From positions 930,001-994,000 of the forward strand of contig CAWGKE010000023.1 of the NCBI GenBank assembly GCA_963823075.1: a stretch of DNA of 64,000 nucleotides. The letters are read 5' to 3'. A program made the translations under genes and the position numbers. The notes beneath the pieces are model-generated. The model did no database searches, was not told the DNA's origin, and was given only the letters and a program-made list of their open reading frames with translations. Below are positions 28,436-36,678 of the stretch, one piece after another (the stretch's first letter is position 1; every line of letters begins with the position of its first letter). Source of the DNA: UBA4732 sp963823075 (lineage in GTDB: Bacteria > Planctomycetota > Planctomycetia > Gemmatales > Gemmataceae).

Positions 28436-28804
28436 GTGGCGCCGATCCTCACCGTGCCGACCGCGACGGGGACGATGATCAAGGTCAGGTCCGACCGAGC
28501 TTTGGACGCCTACCGCCTCAACCTGAGTGCGAACCGCCCCGCGGTGTCCGAGGCCGGGGACCGCGTCGCTGACTACTACCAGCAGCACGGCCTGGACGGG
28601 CCGGAACTGGAGCATGAAACCGGAACCGTCCTGGGCGGGTTCGCCACGGTCGAGAGCGTCGCCTGGGGTTTCCGGTGGGGCTTGCGGTTCCTGAGCCTGA
28701 TGCTGCTGGCGCTCGGGCTGCCGGTCGCGCTGCTGCTGCTGTGGCGGTCGGCCAGGGGGTTGCGCGCCGCCGGGGTCCGGGTATACCTGAGTTGGCAAGA
28801 GTGA
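28436..28804 (+). CDS. Small membrane protein, at least 122 aa
   Basis: No family was recognised. The reading frame is open upstream to about 28280. It would add a membrane segment (LYGGALAVVCLVAPILTV) that spans the earliest formal GTG at 28436, so the real start is probably upstream and uses a non-obvious codon. A second helix (LRFLSLMLLALGLPVALLLLW) lies near the C-terminus. A soluble loop of about 75 residues would face out of the cytoplasm. It follows the LptF-like gene on the same strand. Confidence 0.55.
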   Translation: MAPILTVPTATGTMIKVRSDRALDAYRLNLSANRPAVSEAGDRVADYYQQHGLDGPELEHETGTVLGGFATVESVAWGFRWGLRFLSLMLLALGLPVALLLLWRSARGLRAAGVRVYLSWQE

Positions 28805-29159
28805 AGGGAGAAGGGACGGGACGGTAAGTGAGTCCGCCACGGTTCGCCACAGTCCGCCACGGGGTTGGCGGAGTACCTATGAGCGCCTTACAGCTCCTTA
28901 TCGCTGCCCTGCGCTGTCCATGACTCTATGTCCGCCAGTCCGCCACCGCCGCTCGGCGGCCGGATGACGGGCACGGATTGACGCGGATCGCTGTCGGGAT
29001 CTTGACAGGAGCGAAGCGCGGTGGTTTGCTTGGTAGAGTGTCTATGGGGCACCCACGAAATCGGCCAACCGGCGCTCGTAATGGCCCGACCGGCCTGTGC
29101 CATATGCTGACCAGGCTGGTCAGGACAATCGCCAGTTCGGCGAAGAGGAAGGGATATAC
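28805..29159. other. Intergenic region with a possible promoter
   Basis: No gene was found in these 355 bases. Repeated GTCCGCCAC-type words run from 28831 to 28945. A perfect TTGACA at 29002-29007, followed after 17 bases by a weak TTTGCT (29025-29030), could be the promoter of the gene at 29160. Only the -35 hexamer is convincing. Confidence 0.4.
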
Positions 29160-29889
29160 ATGTCGCGTTTCGATGATGCCAGAGCTTTAGTGAACCACGC
29201 AAGGGGCGCGTTGCCGAAGCTCGAGGAGGATTACGAGTCGTCCCTCAATGATAGGATCGTCAAGCCGGCTCTCCTGATCGACATCAAGAACATCATGGAG
29301 AACCTCCGCTCGGCACTGGATTTTTCGGCTCACGGACTGTTCACCAAGTATGGGACATCTGCGAAGGCTAACCCGAAGATTTACTTTCCGTATGCAGCTC
29401 TTGGACAGACTCAAGCCGTGTTCCAGGCGTCAAACCGAATCGAAACCTTGTATCCCTGGGATCACGGCAGCTCGTCCTGACGTTGTCACCCGCTTGGAGA
29501 CGTACCAGCACTATTCCGACCAGGCGAACGAGTGGCTCCCGCTGTTCATGGACTTGAACAACGAGAACAAGCACGAGAGGCTAACCCCGCAAACCCGCCA
29601 GGAAGCTCGCCAGCTACGGATAGAGTCCAGAGGAGCGGCAATCGACTTGGGGCCCGGCGCTTCGGCCAGTCTTGGTCCAGGTGCATCCATCCAGTTTGGA
29701 GATGTTGTCATCCCCGGCGGACAGGAATTCAGCGGCGAACGCCCGGCGACCTATCACGGTTCAGGGACGCAAACGGTAATCGTCTGGGTCTCCTTCACCT
29801 TCGACAGCAATGGGCAGCAGGTCGTTCCTTTCCTGAGAACAGCGCTGGCAGGGGTCGGGAAAATCGTCAACGAGTTAGCAGCGCTGTGA
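29160..29889 (+). CDS. Hypothetical protein of low-GC character; one frameshift
   Basis: I do not recognise this protein. The gene starts at ATG 29160 with AGGAAGGG upstream (MSRFDDARALVNHARGALPKL). It stops early in the first frame at 29480 (PWDHGSSS) while the second frame continues without a break (IPGITAARPDVVTRLETYQHYSDQANEWL to VPFLRTALAGVGKIVNELAAL). One extra T at about 29453 accounts for the break. The joined product of about 242 aa is soluble. It has a Gly-rich turn region (DLGPGASASLGPGASIQFG). It is clearly less GC-rich than its neighbours, which suggests recent acquisition. Confidence 0.6.
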
Positions 29890-29897
29890 GAAGGGAC

Positions 29898-29940
29898 AAA
29901 AGGGGTAGGGAGTCGATTTAATCGACTCCCTACCCCTTTT
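29898..29940. terminator. Strong hairpin with flanking T/A runs, probable bidirectional terminator
   Basis: Arms of 21 bases (29898-29918 and 29920-29940) pair perfectly around one base. The stem begins AAAAGGGG and ends CCCCTTTT, followed by GTTCTT. It lies between convergent genes (29160 and 29997), so it could end transcription from both sides. Confidence 0.75.
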
Positions 29941-29996
29941 GTTCTTCAAGATGGTATCGCCGTCTTGAAGCCGGGTAGCCGTGGAGCGCCGATGGG

Positions 29997-30335
29997 TCAG
30001 GCCTCCGTCAGCGAAACCACCAGACGCTTACCTACAGCCTCGGCGTAGCGCACGAGGGTTTCCACGGTGGGGTTGGCGCGTTGGCCGGTTTCGAGCTTCG
30101 AGAGCGCCGAGCGGTCCATGCCGGTGAGTTCCGTCAAGTCGGCAAGGCTCAGGCCCTTCGCTTCGCGCGCGGCCTTGAGTTGCCTGAGCAATTCTTGCAG
30201 CTGGTCGAGGGTCGCCATACGCTCGTGGTGGCGGGCGATGAGGTCGGGCAGCTCCTCGGCGACCTGCTCGCGAATCGCCTTGTACTTGGCGGCCTCTTCA
30301 GGCGTAAGCCGCCGGTCGCGGGTGATGCGTTTCAT
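29997..30335 (-). CDS. XRE-family HTH regulator, antitoxin-like
   Basis: This 112-aa protein has an N-terminal helical part (RRLTPEEAAKYKAIREQVAEEL) and a C-terminal Cro/CI-type HTH (GLSLADLTELTGMDRSALSKLETGQRANPTVETLVRY, about residues 59-95). The arrangement resembles antitoxins of HigBA/RelBE type, but no toxin gene lies beside it. The start at 30335 is supported by GAGGAGG. It probably binds DNA as a dimer. Its target is unknown. Confidence 0.85.
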   Translation of the reverse strand: MKRITRDRRLTPEEAAKYKAIREQVAEELPDLIARHHERMATLDQLQELLRQLKAAREAKGLSLADLTELTGMDRSALSKLETGQRANPTVETLVRYAEAVGKRLVVSLTEA

Positions 30336-30597
30336 GGTCGTTGCCTCCTCGGAACGTCATAGGCCGTCATAGGATAGACAGTACCTGCACTGCGGGCTCT
30401 CCCCCGGGCAGGCGGCGGCGCGCGGAATCGGCGCACGCACCCGTCCCCTGTCACTTTTTCTCCCCGCCGCCTGTCACTTTTGCCAGTAGCGAGCAGCGCC
30501 CCCTCGCCCTCAGAATGCGGCCGGCTCGCCGATTCCGGGTCGTGCGCCTAAGACGGTACTGGCTTCGCGGCGCGTTCTGTCTTCGGGAGACGCCGAC

Positions 30598-31613
30598 ATG
30601 AGCATGGCTCCGCTGTTTGCGGCGACGCAGAACACCTCCATGTTCGATCCGGTTTCGCCGCCCGCGGAATCGATCCGCAACGTCGCCATCCTCGCCCTCG
30701 CCGTCACCGGGTTCATTTTCGTGATCGTGGAGGGGGTGCTCCTCTACTGCCTCGTGCGGTTCCGGCGCGGCCGTGCGGCCGGGACGGCCGAGCCGCCGCA
30801 GGTCTACGGCAGCAAGCCCATCGAGATCGCCTGGACGGTGGGGCCGCTGCTGATCGTATTCGTCCTGGTGCTGGTCACCACGCGGTCCTTGTGGGAAATC
30901 AACGTGGACGCCCCCGATCCCCGTCCGGGAGACAACGCCCTGTTCGTCACGGTGGTCGGCCGCCAGTGGTGGTGGGAGTACACCTACGACGATTACAACG
31001 GCCGACATCTCGGCTTCACCACGGCCAACGAATTGCACATGCCCGCGGGTGACGGAGCCGCGGCCCGGCCCGTGTACCTGACCCTGAAATCCGCGGACGT
31101 GTGCCACAGCTTCTGGGTCCCGCCCTGGCCGGCAAAACCGACCTGATTCCGGGACGTACGAACCACATGTGGTTTCAGACGTCCGCGCCCGGCCTGTACG
31201 TCGGCCAGTGCGCCGAATTCTGCGGCGCCCAGCACGCCAACATGCTCCTGCGGGTGGTCGTCGATCCACCCGACGAATTCGATCGATGGCTGGACCGCGA
31301 GAGCGGGGGCGCGCTCAAACCGCCGAAAGACGACCGCCAGGCGCAGGACGGGCAGGCGCTGCTCGTCAAGCAGTCGTGCGTCAACTGCCACCGCGTGCGG
31401 GGCGTCGCGGACAAGGGGACCTACGCGCCCGACCTGACCCACCTTATGAGCCGCGAGACGCTCGGCTCGGGCATGATCCCGAACACGCCGGAGAACCTGC
31501 GGAAATGGGTGCATGACCCGCAACAGTTCAAGCGGGGTTGCCTGATGCCGGCCTTCGGGCTGACGGACCACGACGCCGATCTCATCGTCCACTATTTGGA
31601 GACGCTGAAGTGA
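30598..31613 (+). CDS. coxB (ctaC): Cytochrome c oxidase subunit II, caa3 type; one frameshift
   Basis: There are two N-terminal membrane helices (VAILALAVTGFIFVIVEGV; WTVGPLLIVFVLVLVTT), then a CuA cupredoxin domain. CuA ligands visible are H170 (SADVCHSFWVP) and the cluster GQCAEFCGAQHANM, with the aromatic WWWEYTY patch for electron entry. A C-terminal cytochrome c domain (SCVNCHRV; ligand Met in GCLMPAFG) marks the caa3 type. The frame is broken at about 31127 (GTCCCG/CCCTGG). One missing G joins WVP to ALAGKTDLIPG. Subunit II is required, and the rest of the operon is intact, so a read error is likely. GGGAG precedes the ATG. Confidence 0.9.
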
Positions 31614-31615
31614 AG

Positions 31616-31665
31616 GTTTAGCCGCGGTTCGCAGAACCGCGCGGTTCTGCGAACCGCGGCTAAAC
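31616..31665. repeat. Perfect 50-bp palindrome between coxB and coxA
   Basis: The arms at 31616-31640 and 31641-31665 are exact inverted copies with no loop (GTTTAGCCGCGG...CCGCGGCTAAAC). It lies two bases after the coxB stop and 15 bases before the coxA start. It could tune expression between subunits II and I. Confidence 0.9.
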
Positions 31666-31680
31666 GGGGGGAGGCTGCAC

Positions 31681-33336
31681 ATGGCCGTCGCCGAACTCGA
31701 ACCCACGCCGCGGACGACGCCGGCCCCCCAGACGTGGGCGGCCGTCGCCCACGACTGGCTGACCACCGTCGATCACAAGAAGATCGGCATTCTCTATTTT
31801 GTCATGGCCCTGTTCTTCCTGGTCGTCGCCGGCTGCGAGGCGCTGGTCATCCGCTGGCAGCTCTTCTGGCCGGGCGCCAAGGTCGTCTCGCCAGAGGTGT
31901 TCAACCAGCTGTTCACGCTGCACGGCGCCACCATGGTGTTCTTCATGGGCATGCCGATCCTGATCGGCATGGGCAATTACCTCGTGCCGCTCCAGATCGG
32001 GGCGCGGGACATGGCCTTCCCGCGCCTGAACGCCATGGGATTCTGGACGACGCTGTTCGGCGGTCTGCTCATGTACGCCAGCGTCCTCACCGGCGGCGCC
32101 CCGAACGTCGGCTGGTTCGCCTACGCGCCGCTGACGGAACACACGTTCAACCGCGGCCCGGCCGTCGATTTCTGGGCTTTGGGCCTGCTGCTCAGCGGCA
32201 TCGGCAGCATCGCGGCGGCGGTCAATTTCCTCGCCACCATCCTGGCCATGCGGGCCCCCGGCATGACGCTGCGCAAACTCCCCTTCTACACCTGGACGTG
32301 GATATGGACCTCGGTCCTCCTCCTCGTCGGCATTCCGCCGCTGACCGCCGCCCTGGTCATGGTGCTCGCGGATCGGCATCTCGGGGCCCATTTCTTCGAC
32401 ACGGCCAACGGCGGCTCCGCCTACCTGTGGCAGCACCTGTTCTGGTTCTTCGGACACCCGGAGGTCTACATCCTCATCCTCCCCGTATTCGGCGTCGTGT
32501 CCGAGATCATCCCCGTCTTCTCGCGCAAAGTGCTGTTCGGCTACGAATTCATGGCCGTGGCCACCGCGGCCATCGCCTTCATCAGCCTCGGGGTGTGGGC
32601 GCACCACATGTTTGCCGTGGGCATGTCGAACACGCAGGACCTCTTTTTCGTCGCGGCCACGTTCCTCGTCTCCGTACCAACCGGCATCAAGTTCTTCAAC
32701 TGGCTGGCCACGATGTACGGCGGCAAGATCCGCGTTGCTCCGCCGATGCTCTTCTGCCTGGGTTTTCTGTCCATGTTCGTGATCGGCGGCCTCACCGGCA
32801 TCATGCTGGGCGTGGCGCCGTTCAATTTCCAGCTGACCGACTCCTACTTCGTGGTCGGCCACTTCCACTGGGTGCTCATCGGCGGCACCGTGTTCGGCGT
32901 GTTCGCGGGCGTCTACTACTGGTATCCCAAGGTCACCGGCCGGATGCTCAACGAGCGCCTGGCCTGGTGGCATTTCTGGCTCCTGTACATCGGTTTCATA
33001 CTCACGTTCGGGCCGATGCACATCGCGGGCATGCTCGGAATGGAGCGGCGGATTTACACCTACGCACCGGATCGGGGATGGGACATTTGGAACCAACTGA
33101 CCACCGTCGGCGCGATCATCCAGGCGCCGAGTTACGTCATCCTCGTGTATAACCTGATCGCGTCCCTGTGGAAGGGCAAGCCGGCGGGCGACGACCCGTG
33201 GGACGCCTGGACGCTGGAATGGGCCACGACCTCGCCGCCGCCGGCCTACAACTTCGCGACAGTTCCGACTGTATACAGCCGCCGCCCGCTGTGGGACCGG
33301 AAGCACCCAGACGACCCGGACTGGAAATACGAGTAA
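31681..33336 (+). CDS. coxA (ctaD): Cytochrome c oxidase subunit I
   Basis: This 551-aa heme-copper oxidase subunit I has twelve or so membrane helices. The heme a ligands are H81 (TLHGATM) and H396 (GHFHWVL), the heme a3 ligand is H394, and the CuB ligands are H259 with the cross-linked Y263 (FGHPEVYIL) and H308/H309 (WAHHM). K337 (TGIKFF) marks the K proton channel. It reduces O2 to water while pumping protons. No frameshift is seen. It sits between coxB and coxC in the operon, with GGGGGAGG upstream of the ATG. Confidence 0.97.
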   Translation: MAVAELEPTPRTTPAPQTWAAVAHDWLTTVDHKKIGILYFVMALFFLVVAGCEALVIRWQLFWPGAKVVSPEVFNQLFTLHGATMVFFMGMPILIGMGNYLVPLQIGARDMAFPRLNAMGFWTTLFGGLLMYASVLTGGAPNVGWFAYAPLTEHTFNRGPAVDFWALGLLLSGIGSIAAAVNFLATILAMRAPGMTLRKLPFYTWTWIWTSVLLLVGIPPLTAALVMVLADRHLGAHFFDTANGGSAYLWQHLFWFFGHPEVYILILPVFGVVSEIIPVFSRKVLFGYEFMAVATAAIAFISLGVWAHHMFAVGMSNTQDLFFVAATFLVSVPTGIKFFNWLATMYGGKIRVAPPMLFCLGFLSMFVIGGLTGIMLGVAPFNFQLTDSYFVVGHFHWVLIGGTVFGVFAGVYYWYPKVTGRMLNERLAWWHFWLLYIGFILTFGPMHIAGMLGMERRIYTYAPDRGWDIWNQLTTVGAIIQAPSYVILVYNLIASLWKGKPAGDDPWDAWTLEWATTSPPPAYNFATVPTVYSRRPLWDRKHPDDPDWKYE

Positions 33337-33350
33337 GGCGAGGGCATAAC

Positions 33351-33974
33351 GTGATCGAACCGGCTGTTTCTCCGGGCGTCCTGGCGACGTTCCCCGTGCC
33401 GCCGCCCATCCCACAGGAGCGCCGCCTGAATACATACCAGGTGGGCATGATCGCCTTCTTGCTTTCCGAGGTCGCGTTCTTCAGCACGCTGATCGTGACC
33501 TACGTCATCTACCTCGGCAAGGACGCGTCCGGCCCGACGCCGGCGGTTCTGTCCCTGCCGCTCGTGATCGGTACCACGATCTGCCTGCTTTCCAGCAGCG
33601 GCACGATTCACATGGCGGAAAGGTCGCTGCATACGGGATCGAGAGCGGGCTTCTTCCCGTGGTGGTCGGCCACGATTGCGCTGGGCGTGCTCTTTCTGCT
33701 GGGCACCGCTTACGAGTGGTACGGCCTCATCACGCGGGACGGCCTGACCATCGGCCGCAACCTGTTCGGGACTACCTACTACACGCTGGTCGGCTTCCAC
33801 GCGCTGCACGTCACGGCCGGCGTGGTCCTCATGCTGATTGTCCTTGGCTTGGCCGCGAAACGGCAGATCCCGGGGGATCGGCCGGTCGCCGTCCAGCTGG
33901 CCTCCTGGTACTGGCACTTCGTGGACGGCGTCTGGGTTGTTGTGTTCACGGTCGTTTACCTGGTGGGGAGGTGA
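33351..33974 (+). CDS. coxC (ctaE): Cytochrome c oxidase subunit III
   Basis: This 207-aa subunit III of the oxidase has about five membrane helices (VGMIAFLLSEVAFFSTLIVTYV; ATIALGVLFLLGTAYEWYGL; GFHALHVTAGVVLMLIVLG; WYWHFVDGVWVVVFTVVYLVG). The FHALHVTAG and WHFVDGVWVVVF signatures are diagnostic. It starts at GTG 33351, 14 bases after coxA, with GGCGAGGG upstream. The next gene begins 8 bases after its stop. Confidence 0.93.
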   Translation: MIEPAVSPGVLATFPVPPPIPQERRLNTYQVGMIAFLLSEVAFFSTLIVTYVIYLGKDASGPTPAVLSLPLVIGTTICLLSSSGTIHMAERSLHTGSRAGFFPWWSATIALGVLFLLGTAYEWYGLITRDGLTIGRNLFGTTYYTLVGFHALHVTAGVVLMLIVLGLAAKRQIPGDRPVAVQLASWYWHFVDGVWVVVFTVVYLVGR

Positions 33975-33981
33975 GCCGCCC

Positions 33982-35292
33982 ATGACGAGCGAGCCGTACA
34001 CAACCCCGGAGCGTGCCGGCCCCGCGGGAACGGAACCCATCGAGGCGCCGCGGCCGACCATCGCGCCGTTCGTGCTGGTCGCGGGCCTCTCGTTGGCCGC
34101 GGCGGGGCTGGCCTTCGACACGGCGTTCTTCCTGGCGGGGGGCGCCGTGATATTCCTCGTCGGGCTGGTCGGCTGGATTGTGCAAATGCTGCCGGGTCGG
34201 GGCCACGTCCACCTGGAGGCCACCGAGCCGCTGCCCCGGCCGGTCACGGCCGCGCCGGGGACGGTGGAACACCTCGTCGCAGGGACGCCCGGCTACCGCA
34301 TCCAGTTGCCGAGGAGAATCCATCCCATTTCAGCGGGCGCGTGGGGTGGTCTGGTCGGCGGCGCCCTGATGCCGATCCCGGCGTTGGCCTACGGCCTGCT
34401 GAGCGCTCACCAAAGCATCTGGTATCCGGTCAACCTCCTGGCGGGAATGGTGCTGCCAGGCGTCGGCGCCATGAACCTCGACGAGTTCCACCTGTCGCTG
34501 CTCATCGTGGGGGTCGTCATCCACGTCGCCATGTGCGTGGCCATCGGTTTGATGCTCGGCGTGATGCTGCCGACGCTGCCGCACGTCCCCAAATCCCTCG
34601 CCTGGGGCGGCCTGCTCATGCCCCTCCTGTGGTCGGCCGTGAGCTTCGTCCTGATGGGGTTCGTCAATCCGGTGCTGGAGCGGCACGTGGAGTGGCCCTG
34701 GTTCATCGTCTCCCAGTTCGCTTTCGGCGTCGGGGCGGCGGCCGTGATCGCGAACGCCTCGAAATTCGGCCCTGTGGCGTCTGGGCTCATGGGCGGCGCC
34801 GCGGGCGGCCTATTCATGGCTGTTCCCGCTCTCCTTTGGAGCCTATGCACCGGCCGCGGCGTCTGGTATCCCGTCAACCTGCTGGCCGGTTTGGTGGTCC
34901 CAGGGATGCCGTCGGGAGAGGCGGACTTGCGCCAGTTCCACGCCGAGTGGTTCGTCCCGGCCCTGCTCATTCACGCCGGCCTGTCGGCGGCTTTCGGCCT
35001 GGCCTACGCCCTGGCGCTGCCGAGGCTTCGGCCGATCCCTGCCCCGTTCGTCTGGGGCGCCCTGCTCCTGCCGCTTTTGTGGACGGGGGCCAGCTACGGA
35101 CTCATGGGAGTCGTCAACCCGACGCTCCAGCGGGGGGTGGAATGGCCCTGGTTCATCGTCTCCCAGTTCGTATTCGGTCTGGCGGCGGCCGTGGTGGTGG
35201 TCCGTTCGGAAAAAATCGAAATCCCCCCGGTCGGGACCGGCCCGGACGCGCCGGCCGGTTCGGCCCCCGGCCCGGCGGAGGTTAGCTTGTGA
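33982..35292 (+). CDS. Duplicated polytopic membrane protein in the oxidase operon
   Basis: This 436-aa protein has two N-terminal helices (FVLVAGLSLAAAGLAFDTAFFLAGGAVIFLVGLVGWIV region) that resemble subunit IV-like pieces. Two homologous halves follow, each with IWYPVNLLAG/VWYPVNLLAG, LMGFVNPVLE/LMGVVNPTLQ, and VEWPWFIVSQF (near residues 147, 236, 240 and 295, 380, 390). The internal duplication is clear by eye. I do not know a function. Its place between coxC and the diheme cytochrome suggests an oxidase accessory or a quinol-side partner. It starts at ATG 33982 and overlaps the next gene by four bases. Confidence 0.75.
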   Translation: MTSEPYTTPERAGPAGTEPIEAPRPTIAPFVLVAGLSLAAAGLAFDTAFFLAGGAVIFLVGLVGWIVQMLPGRGHVHLEATEPLPRPVTAAPGTVEHLVAGTPGYRIQLPRRIHPISAGAWGGLVGGALMPIPALAYGLLSAHQSIWYPVNLLAGMVLPGVGAMNLDEFHLSLLIVGVVIHVAMCVAIGLMLGVMLPTLPHVPKSLAWGGLLMPLLWSAVSFVLMGFVNPVLERHVEWPWFIVSQFAFGVGAAAVIANASKFGPVASGLMGGAAGGLFMAVPALLWSLCTGRGVWYPVNLLAGLVVPGMPSGEADLRQFHAEWFVPALLIHAGLSAAFGLAYALALPRLRPIPAPFVWGALLLPLLWTGASYGLMGVVNPTLQRGVEWPWFIVSQFVFGLAAAVVVVRSEKIEIPPVGTGPDAPAGSAPGPAEVSL

Positions 35293-36122
35293 TTCGATCC
35301 CACCTCCATACCGGACGTTCCCCACTCGTCCTGGCCCTGCTGAGTCTCGGGGCGGCCGGCTGCGGGTTTCCCGGCCAGCCCAACCCAGCGGCGAGACCGG
35401 TTCCGCCGGATCGCGTCATGGCGTTCGACGCCCTGTACCGCCAGAACTGCGCCGGTTGCCACGGCGCCGACGGCAAGCTGGGTCCGGGGCCGCCGCTGAA
35501 CGACGCGCTGTTCCGGGCCATCGTGCCGGAGAAGACGGTACAGGATGTCGTCGCGGGTGGGCGGCATGGGACGCTGATGCCCGCCTGGACCCAAGAGAAG
35601 GGCGGCCCATTGACGCCGGCGCAGGTGGCCGTGCTGGTTAACGAGATTAAAGGGATTCCTTATCGTGTTATAGAAAAAGAGCAGGGCGGCGCCTTGGAGG
35701 TCGTGCGCGATACCGCTGGCGCGGCCCCCGCGTGGGGGGCGCCGGGCCCGGCGCCGGAGGGCGTTCCGCCGTACCTCGCGCCCAAGGACGAGGCCGGCGA
35801 CGCCGGCGCCGGCCGCGACCGGTTCCTCAAGGCCTGCGCCTCCTGCCACGGCGACCGCGGGCAGGGCGTCCCGAAAGAGGGCCGCCTTGTCCGCGCCATC
35901 AACGCCCCGGCCTTCCTGGACCTCGTCAGCGATCAGGTCCTGCGACGTATTGTGATCGCCGGCCGGGCGGACCTCGGAATGCCGGACTACGCCCACCACG
36001 GCAAGGAAGCGTTGACCCCTGAGGATGTCGCGAACCTGGTCGCCTTCCTGCGGGCCCAACGAGGCGCGGCATCGGAACCCCACCCTGAAACCGACGTGAG
36101 CCGTGAGGCGCACCATGAATGA
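35289..36122 (+). CDS. Diheme cytochrome c lipoprotein
   Basis: This 277-aa lipoprotein (lipobox LGAAGC, C25) has two cytochrome c domains. The heme motifs are CAGCH (C54, C57, H58) and CASCH (C183, C186, H187). Probable axial methionines lie in GTLMPAW and LGMPDYA. It should sit outside the cytoplasmic membrane and pass electrons from the Rieske/cytochrome b complex to the caa3 oxidase. GTG start overlaps the previous stop (GTGA), which shows tight translational coupling. Confidence 0.9.
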   Translation: MIRSHLHTGRSPLVLALLSLGAAGCGFPGQPNPAARPVPPDRVMAFDALYRQNCAGCHGADGKLGPGPPLNDALFRAIVPEKTVQDVVAGGRHGTLMPAWTQEKGGPLTPAQVAVLVNEIKGIPYRVIEKEQGGALEVVRDTAGAAPAWGAPGPAPEGVPPYLAPKDEAGDAGAGRDRFLKACASCHGDRGQGVPKEGRLVRAINAPAFLDLVSDQVLRRIVIAGRADLGMPDYAHHGKEALTPEDVANLVAFLRAQRGAASEPHPETDVSREAHHE

Positions 36123-36678
36123 ACCGCATCCAACTCCGGAACACACACCGCCGGCCCGGCGCGGCTTTTTCCAGCAACTCTTCCGCTGGGCGACGTACGC
36201 GACGGGCGCGGTCGCCGCGGCGGCCGTGGGCGTCCCCTTCATCGGCTTCCTCCTCGGCCCGCTGCGGAAGAATCCGGAGCAGTGGGTCTCCCTCGGGCCG
36301 GTCGGCCGGTTCCCGGAAGGTGAGACCCGCCTGGCGACGTTCACGAATCCGCTCGGGCGACCGGGGGACGGCAAGGCGGCTCACACGGGCGTCTACGTCC
36401 GCTGCCTGGACCAGGATAAGCAGCAGTTTCAGATCTTCGCCATGAATTGCGCCCATTTGGGCTGTCCCGTGTCCTGGTTCCCCCAGTCCGGGCTGTTCAT
36501 GTGCCCCTGCCACGGGGGCGTCTATTATGCCGACGGCAAATGCGCCTCCGGGCCGCCCCCTCGCGGCCTGTTCCAGTTCGCATCTGGTATGTGGCGGGTC
36601 CGCGACGGCCGCCTGGAAGTCCAGGCGCCGCACTACCCCACGCTGCAAAACACGCTGCGTCCCGAGGACCGATCATGA
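36115..36678 (+). CDS. petA/qcrA-like: Rieske iron-sulfur protein
   Basis: This 187-aa protein has an N-terminal Tat-like signal anchor (ARRGFFQQLFRW then helix ATGAVAAAAVGVPFIGFLL) and a Rieske domain with CAHLGC (C112, H114, C117) and CPCHGG (C130, C132, H133), which bind the [2Fe-2S] cluster. It works with the cytochrome b encoded next in oxidising quinol. It overlaps the cytochrome c gene by 8 bases and the cytochrome b gene by 4. Confidence 0.93.
   Translation: MNEPHPTPEHTPPARRGFFQQLFRWATYATGAVAAAAVGVPFIGFLLGPLRKNPEQWVSLGPVGRFPEGETRLATFTNPLGRPGDGKAAHTGVYVRCLDQDKQQFQIFAMNCAHLGCPVSWFPQSGLFMCPCHGGVYYADGKCASGPPPRGLFQFASGMWRVRDGRLEVQAPHYPTLQNTLRPEDRS

Noticed and set aside
29997..30335. Complete toxin-antitoxin module
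   Set aside because: Only the antitoxin-like regulator is present. The neighbouring frames have no toxin features.
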